From assembly GCF_000411555.1 (NCBI RefSeq), contig NZ_KE150486.1, forward strand, positions 558,001 to 622,000: a stretch of 64,000 nt of DNA, written 5' to 3'. Under the pieces are notes generated by a model. It worked only from the letters and a program-made list of their open reading frames with translations, searched no databases and was not told the origin of the DNA. Origin of the DNA: Atopobium sp. oral taxon 199 str. F0494 (GTDB lineage: Bacteria; Actinomycetota; Coriobacteriia; Coriobacteriales; Atopobiaceae). Every line of letters starts with the position of its first letter. Position 1 is the stretch's first letter. Shown here in pieces: positions 35,475-44,653 of the stretch. The position numbers and the translations under genes are program-made.

Positions 35475-37112
35475 ATGATGACCATGTCTGCGCTTGAGAT
35501 TTTAGGACCCATTATGGTTGGCCCTTCCTCATCGCATACCGCCGGCGCGCTTCGCATTGCACTGGTAGCGCGATCGCTGGCGCCAAAACCGCTTGCGCGC
35601 GTAGAGTTCTTTCTCTATAACTCATTTTCTCATACGCATAAAGGGCACGGCACTGACCAGGCCTTAATTGCCGGCATGCTTGGGTTCTCACCTAACGACG
35701 CGCGCGTTCGCGACTCCTTTGCTCTTGCCAAAGAACAGGGTCTTCCCTTTGACATTGTCGAGAAGGGCGACGACGAGAGTCTCCACCCTAATACGGTTGA
35801 GGTACGCATGCACGGCGCAGATGAAGCTTGCGTATCGGTCATGGGAGAATCCATCGGTGGCGGACGCATCCGCATCAGCGGCGTCAATGGCGCACGCGTC
35901 CGTATGACCGGTGACATGCCGACAATTTTTGTCTCTCATAAGGATACTCCCGGCGTTCTTGCTGCTCTGACGGCCATTCTCGCGGAACAACACATCAATG
36001 TTGCAACTATGCGTACGTTCCGGGCGGCGCGCGGCGGTATGGCGTACACCATTTTTGAAATTGATGAGGCGGTATCGGCGCACACGCTCAATCTCTTCCG
36101 CAAAACTCCCTATGTGGCTCTCGCGGCTCAGGTCTCTATTCCCGGAGCCGCGCCTACCGTATCGGCCGGTCCGCTCGCAATCAATTTTGACAACGGTGCT
36201 GAATTGCTTGCTCTTTGTGAACGTGAGGGTGCCTCCATCGGCGAGGTTATGCAACGGCGCGAGAAGTTTCTCAGGCCGGAAGCCGACAGTGAAAAAGAAA
36301 TGGTTCGCGTGCTGAATACCATGAAAGACGAGGTACGCGACACAATTGAAATCCCAAGAAAATCCATTGGCGGGCTGCTGTATGGGCAGGCACAGGCCGT
36401 TGCTCAGAGCGACCCCGCTCTGATTGGCGCTCTCATGGGTCCGGTGCAAACGCAGGCGGTAGCTTTTGCCATGGCGGTGCTTGAGCGTTCGGCGACCATG
36501 GGAGTCATTGTTGCGGCTCCTACAGCAGGCGCCTCTGGCGTTGTACCAGGAACTGTTCTCGCTGTGGCAAATCATTTGCACGCAACAGATGACCGGATAC
36601 TTCTCGCGCTCTGGAATGCCGCGGCTCTTGGCGCTATTCTGACTACCAACGCAAGCGTTTCGGGCGCTGAAGGCGGATGCCAAGCTGAGGTTGGTTCTGC
36701 AGCGGCTATGAGCGCGTCAGCCCTAACTGAACTTCTCGGCGGAACCCCTAAGCAATGTCTTGACGCCGCTTCGATTGCCCTCTCCAACCTGTTAGGACTG
36801 GTCTGCGATCCTGTGCACGGACTCGTGGAACATCCTTGCCAAGATCGCAATGCCATCGGAGTGGCTGCAGCTATCAGTTCCGCGCAGCTCGCCCTTGCAA
36901 ACATCGGCAACCCCATTCCCTTTGACGAGGTTGTCCGCGCCATGGCAGAGGTTGGCGCCGCGCTCCCGGCAACACTCCGAGAAACTGCTAAAGGCGGTCT
37001 TGCCGCGGCTCCTAGCGCTCAAACAGCCTGCTCAGCATGCACTGGATGTTTGGCCGCCACAAAAAACGTACTCCATACGAAACGCATAGATATGCCAAAC
37101 CGTAAAAAGTGA
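35475..37112 (+). CDS. sdaA: L-serine dehydratase, fused beta and alpha chains, iron-sulfur type
   Basis: A 545-residue single-chain enzyme that deaminates L-serine to pyruvate and ammonia using a 4Fe-4S cluster. The N-terminal beta region has LGPIMVGPSSSHTAGALRIA and SFSHTHKGHGTD; an ACT domain follows near residues 155-225 (VSHKDTPGVLAALTAILAEQ). The alpha region has AAPTAGASGVVPG, GAEGGCQAEVGSAAAMSA, and CDPVHGLVEHPCQDRNA, with a C-terminal CSACTGC; these hold cluster cysteines. Many bacteria encode the two chains separately. Start ATG at 35475 follows AAGGAG by six bases. Serine breakdown fits an amino-acid-fermenting anaerobe. Confidence 0.95.
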   Translation: MMTMSALEILGPIMVGPSSSHTAGALRIALVARSLAPKPLARVEFFLYNSFSHTHKGHGTDQALIAGMLGFSPNDARVRDSFALAKEQGLPFDIVEKGDDESLHPNTVEVRMHGADEACVSVMGESIGGGRIRISGVNGARVRMTGDMPTIFVSHKDTPGVLAALTAILAEQHINVATMRTFRAARGGMAYTIFEIDEAVSAHTLNLFRKTPYVALAAQVSIPGAAPTVSAGPLAINFDNGAELLALCEREGASIGEVMQRREKFLRPEADSEKEMVRVLNTMKDEVRDTIEIPRKSIGGLLYGQAQAVAQSDPALIGALMGPVQTQAVAFAMAVLERSATMGVIVAAPTAGASGVVPGTVLAVANHLHATDDRILLALWNAAALGAILTTNASVSGAEGGCQAEVGSAAAMSASALTELLGGTPKQCLDAASIALSNLLGLVCDPVHGLVEHPCQDRNAIGVAAAISSAQLALANIGNPIPFDEVVRAMAEVGAALPATLRETAKGGLAAAPSAQTACSACTGCLAATKNVLHTKRIDMPNRKK

Positions 37113-37151
37113 TTGCTTACAAGGGAATTTCAAATTTCTTGATATTCTCAC

Positions 37152-37180
37152 TTGCATACCTATCACCGCTCCTTTATAGT
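37152..37180 (+). promoter_or_regulatory. Promoter of the tRNA-Gln/tRNA-Glu pair
   Basis: TTGCAT (37152-37157), a 17-base spacer, and TATAGT (37175-37180). It would start transcription near 37187, about 28 bases before tRNA-Gln. Confidence 0.65.
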
Positions 37181-37214
37181 TATTTCTCGCGCTTATGCGT
37201 AAGGGATGACATCT

Positions 37215-37288
37215 TGGGATATCGTCTAGCGGTAGGACAGCGGATTCTGGTTCCGTCAACGGGAGTTCGATTCTCTCTATCCCAGCCA
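37215..37288 (+). tRNA. tRNA-Gln (anticodon CTG)
   Basis: A 74-base cloverleaf with encoded CCA. The acceptor stem is TGGGATA/TATCCCA with a G discriminator. The anticodon arm GCGGA-TTCTGGT-TCCGT gives CTG, reading CAG. Confidence 0.95.
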
Positions 37289-37308
37289 TGTCCTTCCAAA
37301 CAACATAC

Positions 37309-37385
37309 GGCCCGTTCGTCTAGCGGTTCAGGACGCCGCCCTCTCAAGGCGGAGATCACCAGTTCGAATCTGGTACGGGCTACCA
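37309..37385 (+). tRNA. tRNA-Glu (anticodon CTC)
   Basis: A 77-base cloverleaf with encoded CCA, 20 bases after tRNA-Gln and probably in the same transcript. The anticodon arm CCGCC-CTCTCAA-GGCGG gives CTC, reading GAG. The acceptor stem GGCCCGT/ACGGGCT begins with a G-U pair. Confidence 0.94.
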
Positions 37386-37392
37386 ACTGTTC

Positions 37393-37416
37393 AAGGGCTG
37401 CTTTGCGGCCCTTTTC
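37393..37416 (+). terminator. Terminator of the tRNA-Gln/Glu transcript
   Basis: AAGGGC, a nine-base loop, GCCCTT, then TTC. A short but well-placed hairpin starting eight bases after tRNA-Glu. Confidence 0.7.
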
Positions 37417-37550
37417 ACGTTTTTCTACACTTTTACCTACGCTCGGCAACGAAAAGATTGTCGTAATTCCTGATATCATCAGCACGGCAGAAAACGACGT
37501 CTATACTGATAAGACTTTGGCATATCAATTTGATTTGATTCGGAGATTTC

Positions 37551-39644
37551 ATGTGGTTTGAGTTTTGGTTTGCCGTCCTTGCGCTCTGCTCATTGCTTTA
37601 CCTTCCCGGCACACTCTTTCTCAAAGCATCCCGTATGCCTATCAGCTGGACACTACCTACAGCTCCTCTTGTCAGCTGCGGCCTTATCTTTATCACCGGA
37701 GAGGTTTTCAGCGCTTTGCATATTCCGGCGTACCTCCCACTCATGCTGGGTATCCCTTTATTTGTTGCAGGCATCGCCTATATTGCCGCAAGAATCAACT
37801 CAAAGAAGCGCGGTGCAAAGAGTAGTACAAACAGCACCGCAAACAACAGCGCCAATGATACTGTCTTTGCCTGTGACCCTCTCGACTGGAAAATCCTTCT
37901 TATGTATGTGGCTGTCGGCGTTGTAACAACAACATTGCTTTACGTCACTTCCCTTTCAAATGCCGGATCCTTCGTGCAGGGCTGGGACATTACGCGCCAT
38001 TTGGATGTCACCCAAGCTATGATTGATTCCCAACGCTACTCTTCTATCAGCTATGATTTTTACAGTACCTCTGACACCGCCATCATCCCCTGGCAGCCCG
38101 GACCTTTAGGGTTTTATCCGTGCGGATGGAATATCCTGACGGCACTGGTAACGCAGCTTATACACACTGACGTGACCATTGCCGGAAATGCTCTGAACTT
38201 TGTGGGAGCAGCTATTCTTCTGCCGCTTTCGATGACGACTTTCATTGCAAAGACGTTTCCCCGCAATCGCAGCGCACTTCTCGCCGGCGCCTTTGTCACA
38301 GGCGCGTTTGCCGTCTTTCCGTGGGCGCTTCTTATCTACGGACCTATCTATCCAAACACCCTTGCCTTCTGCACCATGCCGAGCATCTTTTGGGTTTTTA
38401 TGCAGATGACTCGCTCAAAAACGCCCAAACACGAACTTGTGTGGCTTGTCGTCACCTTCCTTTTGGGCGGCATCAGTCTTACTGTCCTGCACGCCTCCAC
38501 CATTTTTTCAAGCATTATCATCCTCTTGCCCTGGTGTCTCGCCCGTATCGGACAGTCAAAACGACACGTTACCCTTTTTGGCAAGCAACTCAATCCACGG
38601 ACGCTTGTTTCTGTGTTTTTTGCTGCCATCGTGCTTATCTGGGTCGTACTCTACTTTGCAGTTGTAAAACGCGGCGTCGCCCTCAATTTCTGGTGGAATT
38701 CCTATTCCGACCCTCTGAACGCACTTATCCATGCCATAGGCCTCGACTATATTGGAGAATCCTACGCAGGAGGCGAGCTCGTTTCTATGCAGCCGGCACT
38801 TACCCTTGTGGTCTTTATCGGCATCGTTTGGACGTTTACCAACAAGCGTGGACGCTGGCTCTCTGTTTCCTTCTTTTATGTTTCACTACTTTGCGCTTTT
38901 ATCATTACCTTTGATTTTCCCGTCAAAGGCCTTCTTTCGGGCTTTTGGTACACCGATCCCTTCCGTATCGCGGCAAGCGCAGCTCTTACCGCCATACCAC
39001 TTGCTGCGGTCGGCCTCGGAACACTTGCATGCGCCGCCTTTGACCAACTTTGCCGTATCGATACGCTGCTTAAGCGCCCATTTTGGAAATATGCCGTCGG
39101 AGCCTCGGTTGTTACTGTCTTTGTTTTGAGCAACTGCCTCATTGCAATGCCTTCCTCAAAGCACGCGCAGCCGACTAACGCGTTTGCCGCCTACAAAGCT
39201 GGAGCTGAAGCCTCATATGGCGACAAAGAGCCGCTTACCGACCGTGAGCGAGACTTTTTACGCCGCGTTGAGAACATTATTCCGCGCGGCGCGCGCGTGG
39301 CAAATATCCCCTATGACGGAAGCCTTTGGGCTTACGCTACCAACAATGTGCATGTCATCTGGCGTTTTCCAACCGGCTACGACGACTCAGAGAGACCAGC
39401 GTCAGCAATCCTGAGAAAGCGTCTGAAGTATATCGCTTCTGATGAAGAAGTTCGTAATACCGCCAAAGAGCTTGACATTCACTATATCCTGATACTTGAA
39501 AATCCCAAGAGTCCCGGTGTAATCGGAGATAACTACAAGCTTGGTACATTCCGGGGAATCTCAGAGATAAACGACGAGACGCCCGGTCTTGAGACTGTAC
39601 TTTCCGAGGGTAATATGCGCCTGTATAAGATTACTCTGTACTAA
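37551..39644 (+). CDS. Large polytopic membrane protein, GT-C-like (possibly DUF6541)
   Basis: A 697-residue protein with about 12-14 hydrophobic segments spread from the N-terminus to about residue 530, then an extracytoplasmic-looking soluble domain of about 160 residues with IIPRGARVANIPYDGSLWAYATN. The overall plan (many spans, a loop with DITRHLDVTQAM and conserved acidic residues near residue 145, then a soluble C-terminal domain) resembles GT-C glycosyltransferase-like membrane proteins of Actinobacteria, which use lipid-linked sugars. I cannot confirm catalytic residues. GGAG lies five bases before the ATG, and a TATACT box at about 37502-37507 may be its -10. It is followed by a strong terminator. 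Confidence 0.75.
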   Translation: MWFEFWFAVLALCSLLYLPGTLFLKASRMPISWTLPTAPLVSCGLIFITGEVFSALHIPAYLPLMLGIPLFVAGIAYIAARINSKKRGAKSSTNSTANNSANDTVFACDPLDWKILLMYVAVGVVTTTLLYVTSLSNAGSFVQGWDITRHLDVTQAMIDSQRYSSISYDFYSTSDTAIIPWQPGPLGFYPCGWNILTALVTQLIHTDVTIAGNALNFVGAAILLPLSMTTFIAKTFPRNRSALLAGAFVTGAFAVFPWALLIYGPIYPNTLAFCTMPSIFWVFMQMTRSKTPKHELVWLVVTFLLGGISLTVLHASTIFSSIIILLPWCLARIGQSKRHVTLFGKQLNPRTLVSVFFAAIVLIWVVLYFAVVKRGVALNFWWNSYSDPLNALIHAIGLDYIGESYAGGELVSMQPALTLVVFIGIVWTFTNKRGRWLSVSFFYVSLLCAFIITFDFPVKGLLSGFWYTDPFRIAASAALTAIPLAAVGLGTLACAAFDQLCRIDTLLKRPFWKYAVGASVVTVFVLSNCLIAMPSSKHAQPTNAFAAYKAGAEASYGDKEPLTDRERDFLRRVENIIPRGARVANIPYDGSLWAYATNNVHVIWRFPTGYDDSERPASAILRKRLKYIASDEEVRNTAKELDIHYILILENPKSPGVIGDNYKLGTFRGISEINDETPGLETVLSEGNMRLYKITLY

Positions 39645-39657
39645 GGCGAAAGCACAT

Positions 39658-39687
39658 AAAAACGCCGCCCTTACGGGCGGCGTTTCA
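39658..39687. terminator. Bidirectional terminator between convergent genes
   Basis: AACGCCGCCC, TTAC loop, GGGCGGCGTT form a perfect 10-base stem. On the minus strand it is followed by TTTTT, on the plus strand by TTT counting the stem end. It ends both the membrane-protein gene and the convergent surface-protein gene. Confidence 0.85.
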
Positions 39688-39756
39688 CTGGTTGCGTATC
39701 ACAAGAGAAGAATAGCTCTCCTCTGCTACCTCACAGAGTCCGTTTTGAGGCACTGC

Positions 39757-42492
39757 CTATTGCGCATTGCTTCTTCTGAGATAGACTCCTGCACCAAGAA
39801 GGATACATGCTCCAAGAGCAAGCGGGATAACCACGCCTGAAAGGCTCGTATCTCCCATGTCAGGAACTTTACGGGGCCGATCTTTCTTGGGCTTTGGTGT
39901 ATCCTGAGGCGTCTCGGTATTTGTTACGGTAAAACCGTCAGTAGCGCTTCCCTCTACTTTTGAGGTATAGCCAGAGACCTCGTCTTCCGTTACCGTATAG
40001 GCGATTTCATGGCCGTCAGCGGCATTCTTCTCGAGAGCATCAAACGTACCAGACCAACCATTTGTTTCAGAAAGCGTCAGTGTCTTACCGGTATCCTGGC
40101 CGTCGGCCAACAAATGGATGGTAACGGACGAACCCTTCTTTCCTATCCACACTTTTTTGACAGAGATATGGGTGGTCTCAGGGGTCGGTTTAATGGTGTT
40201 GGTAAGGGTAATCTCAGTAGACGTGGAGCTTATCACCTTGGTTTCAGTCGTCTGCATCCAGCCTTCAGGCACGTCCTCTTCAATCGTTGCCTCAGCGTCC
40301 ATTGGAAGACCGGTAAACGTATGTGTCCAATTGTTCGCGGCACTCAGCGTAACGCTTTCAGTACGCTGGCCATTGACAACGAGCCACACTGTCAGCGATT
40401 CAGGAACAGTAGCCGAAGGGCTTGGGGTGGTATTCCATACTTTTTTGACAGTCAGCTGCTTAGCCTCGGTCACAGGATTGCCTAAAGTAACTTCACCGTT
40501 TGAGCCGATACCACCACCGCGAGCCGCGGAGTTGTCGCTTATGGTCAGCTTGGCTTTGGCATGTGCGAGAGCGATGCCTGTAGCCGAGGGAGACGCTTTC
40601 AGAGCCCAAGACTCCGTACTATCATGCACGTCTTTGACAGCCTCGCCACCAGCATCGGCACGAGGTGCATCAGGATCAGGTTCACCGAGAACGTGAGGTG
40701 TCAGGATACCGCCATCCTTATGCCAGTTATAAGATCCTCCGCCAAGCATGCGCTCCGCGATGTTGGTCTTGGCACCGTTGTTCTGCATGCGAACAGCAGC
40801 GATATCATCGCCAGCACCAGCCGCGGTATTACCATATACGGCCGAGCCTTCATTAACCGAGAAGGACGCCTCTCCCGTGGGACAAAACCATGCGCCTCCG
40901 CCGATAACGGAAGCGGTATTGGAGGTAACTTCAGCATTGTAGGCAGTCAGCGAATAGGGCACGGAACCCACATATGCTCCGCCGCCTTGACGGTCTGCTT
41001 TGTTGCCGATAATTTCTCCAGCATTCAACACCACGTTATGAGATGCCGAGTAGACCGCGCCGCCACAGCCTGCGTCACTGGTGATATCGGTACCGGTTGC
41101 GGTATTATTCTTCAGGGAGCCGCCGTTCATAGTAAAGGAAGCGGGATAGAAATCAGGCCAGTCCTTGTAGTTAATGTCGTAATACTGGCCGGCCGCCTCC
41201 GAGTAGGGCTTCTTACCAAAATAGTCGGTAAACATGTCAAAGGTTGCCACTGCGCCGCCCATGCCGGTTGCGATGTTATTGGAGATGCTTCCGTCATTGA
41301 GCGTAAAGTTGCCGCCGCACTGAACGTAAACGCCGCCTCCTCCACCACTTATAAAGCTGCCATCAGCTGCTACAACACCGGTAGCTTTATTGTTGTCAAT
41401 GGAGCCGCCGTTCATGGTGAAATATGCTTTGGAATGAAAATCGGCATACTGAGGGCTACCACCATAGACGTATACGCCGCCTCCGAAGGGTGCTTTATTT
41501 CCTGTAATGGCGCCACCGGTCATGGTAAATGACGAGGTAACACCCTTATTGCTGTGGTCGAGCGCCAGTACCATAACGCCACCAGCCGTCTGAATCTGCT
41601 GGCCACCATCACCGCCCGTGATAGTGCCACCCGTCATCGTAAAGCTGGACTGACTAACCAAAACGCTACCGGAAAACTGATTTTTAATCGCAGTGTTCTC
41701 AATAGTTCCGCCGTTCATGGTACCTGTTGCGCCCTTATCAAGGTGTACGGCGCCGTTATTGGAGTACACAAGCTCCGTGTTGGAAATCGTACCGCCATTC
41801 ATGGTAAAAGTAGCAGAAGAACCGTATACATACACGCCACCGGCAGGAGAAGAGGCACTCGAGCCATTCTTCATGACACCATTTTCAAGCGTCAAGGCTC
41901 CCGCGCACGTTACGTAGTAGGCTTTGCTTGCACCATCAAAGGTAACATCCCCGTCGATGGTAAGCGCTGCGGTCGCCTCAACCGACATGAGATAGCTTAT
42001 TGAGGGACTCGCCGCTACAAGACTTGCTGAAGCTCCGTTTGTCGTTAATCTCACGTCTTTCCCAGCAGGAACGGTAATAGTTTCGGACACCGTAATATCT
42101 CCGGAAAGAACAATGTCGGTTTTTTGTCCCGCGGGAGCAGCGGCGATAGCATCCTTTAACTCCTGTTCCGTTGAAACAGTTGCTTGAGCGGGCGCACGAA
42201 GAAGCGATGTCGCCTGCGCTGCCTCAGGACTCACAGGCGCTTCGGAGCCCGCGGGCGCCTTAGAACTCGCATCTGTCTCAGGCGTTTTGTATGTCTTTTC
42301 CTCTGAGATTACTTCCTTTGCCGCAGCATCTGTCGATGTCTCTTCTGATACGGCATCCTCTTGTCGCTCATTGGTAGATGTCTGAGTTATAGGAGAGTCA
42401 ATCTCTTGAGCTTGAGCCCGCGGCATGCCACCTAAAAATGACAGGCTGACTGCCAGAAACAAACTTAAGATCAAAGACCCTGTCTTCTTCAT
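39757..42492 (-). CDS. Cell-wall surface protein: beta-helix repeats, two Cna-B-like domains, atypical sorting signal
   Basis: A 911-residue secreted protein. A signal peptide covers residues 1-28 (ends AQAQ). Residues about 30-100 are a Ser/Thr/Glu/Ala-rich linker. Residues about 100-640 hold many repeats of the form FTMNGGTISN or TGGxITGNK, typical of a right-handed parallel beta-helix. Two Cna-B-like domains follow (near 675-765 and 774-865), each with VKKVW, a TIEED or TVTED block, and a closing TLTNT or TVTNT, placing the Lys, Glu and Asn expected for internal isopeptide bonds. The C-terminus has a proline/lysine linker, VPDMGD, a hydrophobic span and RRSNAQ: the plan of a sortase signal, but VPDMG in place of LPxTG. 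It is probably an adhesin. No sortase gene is nearby. Confidence 0.85.
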   Translation of the reverse strand: MKKTGSLILSLFLAVSLSFLGGMPRAQAQEIDSPITQTSTNERQEDAVSEETSTDAAAKEVISEEKTYKTPETDASSKAPAGSEAPVSPEAAQATSLLRAPAQATVSTEQELKDAIAAAPAGQKTDIVLSGDITVSETITVPAGKDVRLTTNGASASLVAASPSISYLMSVEATAALTIDGDVTFDGASKAYYVTCAGALTLENGVMKNGSSASSPAGGVYVYGSSATFTMNGGTISNTELVYSNNGAVHLDKGATGTMNGGTIENTAIKNQFSGSVLVSQSSFTMTGGTITGGDGGQQIQTAGGVMVLALDHSNKGVTSSFTMTGGAITGNKAPFGGGVYVYGGSPQYADFHSKAYFTMNGGSIDNNKATGVVAADGSFISGGGGGVYVQCGGNFTLNDGSISNNIATGMGGAVATFDMFTDYFGKKPYSEAAGQYYDINYKDWPDFYPASFTMNGGSLKNNTATGTDITSDAGCGGAVYSASHNVVLNAGEIIGNKADRQGGGAYVGSVPYSLTAYNAEVTSNTASVIGGGAWFCPTGEASFSVNEGSAVYGNTAAGAGDDIAAVRMQNNGAKTNIAERMLGGGSYNWHKDGGILTPHVLGEPDPDAPRADAGGEAVKDVHDSTESWALKASPSATGIALAHAKAKLTISDNSAARGGGIGSNGEVTLGNPVTEAKQLTVKKVWNTTPSPSATVPESLTVWLVVNGQRTESVTLSAANNWTHTFTGLPMDAEATIEEDVPEGWMQTTETKVISSTSTEITLTNTIKPTPETTHISVKKVWIGKKGSSVTIHLLADGQDTGKTLTLSETNGWSGTFDALEKNAADGHEIAYTVTEDEVSGYTSKVEGSATDGFTVTNTETPQDTPKPKKDRPRKVPDMGDTSLSGVVIPLALGACILLGAGVYLRRSNAQ

Positions 42493-42655
42493 ACGCCACC
42501 TTCTCTTACTGCTTGTTTTTACGCGATATAGTTTCTGTTACAGAATTAATTGTATAAAATATATCTGCTAAAGCTACGGAAAAATGAAAAGAAAAACGGC
42601 CTGCGGCACATTTCAACGGCGCACCGCAACATGCCTTACATGTTCAAAGCGCAAA

Positions 42656-44653
42656 TCAACGCCGTGTATTCTCATCCATTCCTGCATCTGAAGCGTTCAG
42701 TGTACTTGCAGAGTCTGCGACGTCCGAAGGTTCTTTCTGCCATGCTTTAAGCTCGTCAAAGATACTCTCGGCAAGCGCTTTTGATATACCTTTGACGTGA
42801 GCAATCTCATCTGCCGATGCAGCTTTGAGCCTTTTGAATGAACCAAAATAGCGCATGATATCTCGTTTGCGCTTAGGCCCTACACCAGGAATCTCATCAA
42901 GGATTGAAACTGTCATGGCCTTGTCGCGAAGTTCACGATGAAACGTGATGGCAAAGCGGTGAGACTCATCGCGCACCTGCTTGATTAAGTAAAGTGACGC
43001 GGAACCGGACGGCAGCACAATAGGCGTTTCATCCCACGGCACAAAGACCTCTTCGTCGGACTTAGCAAGACCGCACACCGGAATATCCAGCCCAAGCTCC
43101 GCAAGTTGGTTCAAGGCGGCTGTCAGCTGGGGCTTTCCTCCGTCTACCACCAATAAATCAGGACGAGAACCGAAACGTGTATCAGCCATGCGCTCAGGAC
43201 TGTACCGACGGCCAAGCACCTCTGACATAGAAACAAAATCATTCGCTTCATCAAGCTCAGCGTGAATCTTAAACCGCCGATACTGCGATTTATCAGGGCG
43301 TCCGTTGGTAAAGACCACCATAGACGCAACCGTAAAAGAGCCATGCAGCGTAGAGATATCAAAGCACTCTATACGCAGGGGCGGCGCGTCAAGCGCCAGA
43401 GCCGACTCAAGTTGCAGCAACGCTTGATTGGTACGGTCATCAGAATAACCTGTTCGAATCATATGACGCATGAGGGCGTGTCGCGCGTTTTTAGAGGCCA
43501 TCTCAAGCAGACGGTGTTTCTCACCACGCTGTGGAAGATGCAAGTTGCAGCTGTGCCCGCGTTTACGAGACAGCCACTCCGAAATGAGCGCCGCGTCAGA
43601 GAGTTCAACAGGCACATCAACCTCTGAGGGAATGTCTGCGGTCTCGTCATAGTAGCGCTTGACAAAACCGGAAACCAGCTCATCTTCAGAAACATCAAGC
43701 CCTTTGTCCAAAATGAACTCAACTGAGCGGATCGTACGGCCTTCGCGAACCACAAAGACACAAGCAGCGGAAATGGTTTCTTCGCGATAAAAACCGATAA
43801 GATCAAGGTTGACCGAAACCGGAAACGTCACCTGCTGGCGGTCGTCAAGGGCGCTCAGCGCATCAAGACGCCCCTTGAGGCGCGCTGCTCTCTCAAAATC
43901 AAGCTCGGCGGCCGCTTCCTGCATTTGGTTTTGCACCTCAGACACAATCTCGGACCGATTGCCACGCAAAAAGCTCTCTACCTGCCGCACATGCTTGCCG
44001 TATTCTGCCGTTGAGATAGCTCCCACGCACACCCCCGGTCCGCGGCCCACATGATAGTCAAAGCACGGTCTCCCCTTTTCCGCAAAAATCATATTGGCCA
44101 CAGACGCTTCGTCGGGATGCTTTTCAAGCTCACGACGGCATTTCTTCCATTCCACACAGCCGGCCGCGCAGATAGGGACTACTTTGCGCAGGGTATCGAT
44201 GGTCTGGCGGGCGGCATAAGAATCCGTATACGGGCCAAAATAGCGCGTACCCTTCTTGTGTTTTTCGCGCGTGTACTTAATGGCGGGAAAAGCGTCCGTT
44301 TCAGTAATAGCGATGAAGGGATAGCTTTTATCGTCCTTAAAGTCAACGTTAAAGTAGGGACGGTACTGGGCGATAAGGTTCCTCTCCAGCACCAGTGCTT
44401 CATGCTCGTTTTCTACGACGATATAGTCAAAACTTCGTACCACCTGCATCATCAGGGGAATCTTCGCTCTATCATCTTGAAGCGTCACATATTGGCGCAT
44501 GCGATTGCGCAGGTTTTTAGCCTTTCCAACGTAAATAACCTTATTAGAGCCGTCTTTCCACAGATAGCAACCGGGGCTTGTCGGCACCTGATTAACCTGT
44601 TCTCGCAGAGAAACCAGGCTGTCAAAATCTTTATGGCGCGACATGTCCGCCAT
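42656..44653 (-). CDS. uvrC: Excinuclease ABC subunit C
   Basis: A 665-residue UvrC, the nuclease that makes both incisions beside a DNA lesion. Domains in order: GIY-YIG (PGCYLWKDGSNKVIYVGKAK, near 30-50), Cys-rich region (CVEWKKCRRE), UVR motif (AAAELDFERAARLKGRLD, near 245), RNase H-like C-terminal nuclease (RIECFDISTLHGSFTVASMV, near 430), and tandem helix-hairpin-helix (IPGVGPKRKRDIMRYFGS). Start ATG directly follows the murJ stop (TAAATG). It is the last gene of uvrA-ybaK-murJ-uvrC. The 163 bases downstream hold a G+C-rich inverted-repeat-like stretch ending in TTTTT (near 42590-42635), a possible terminator. Confidence 0.96.
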   Translation of the reverse strand: MADMSRHKDFDSLVSLREQVNQVPTSPGCYLWKDGSNKVIYVGKAKNLRNRMRQYVTLQDDRAKIPLMMQVVRSFDYIVVENEHEALVLERNLIAQYRPYFNVDFKDDKSYPFIAITETDAFPAIKYTREKHKKGTRYFGPYTDSYAARQTIDTLRKVVPICAAGCVEWKKCRRELEKHPDEASVANMIFAEKGRPCFDYHVGRGPGVCVGAISTAEYGKHVRQVESFLRGNRSEIVSEVQNQMQEAAAELDFERAARLKGRLDALSALDDRQQVTFPVSVNLDLIGFYREETISAACVFVVREGRTIRSVEFILDKGLDVSEDELVSGFVKRYYDETADIPSEVDVPVELSDAALISEWLSRKRGHSCNLHLPQRGEKHRLLEMASKNARHALMRHMIRTGYSDDRTNQALLQLESALALDAPPLRIECFDISTLHGSFTVASMVVFTNGRPDKSQYRRFKIHAELDEANDFVSMSEVLGRRYSPERMADTRFGSRPDLLVVDGGKPQLTAALNQLAELGLDIPVCGLAKSDEEVFVPWDETPIVLPSGSASLYLIKQVRDESHRFAITFHRELRDKAMTVSILDEIPGVGPKRKRDIMRYFGSFKRLKAASADEIAHVKGISKALAESIFDELKAWQKEPSDVADSASTLNASDAGMDENTRR

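Noticed and set aside
35688-36683. A 331-residue minus-strand ORF opposite the L-serine dehydratase gene
   Set aside because: It is antisense to conserved catalytic blocks and has no motif or ribosome site.
40561-41532. A 323-residue plus-strand ORF opposite the surface protein
   Set aside because: It is a mirror of the repetitive beta-helix coding region.
42493-42655. A clear intrinsic terminator after uvrC
   Set aside because: The G+C-rich stretch before TTTTT pairs imperfectly, so I mention it only under uvrC.
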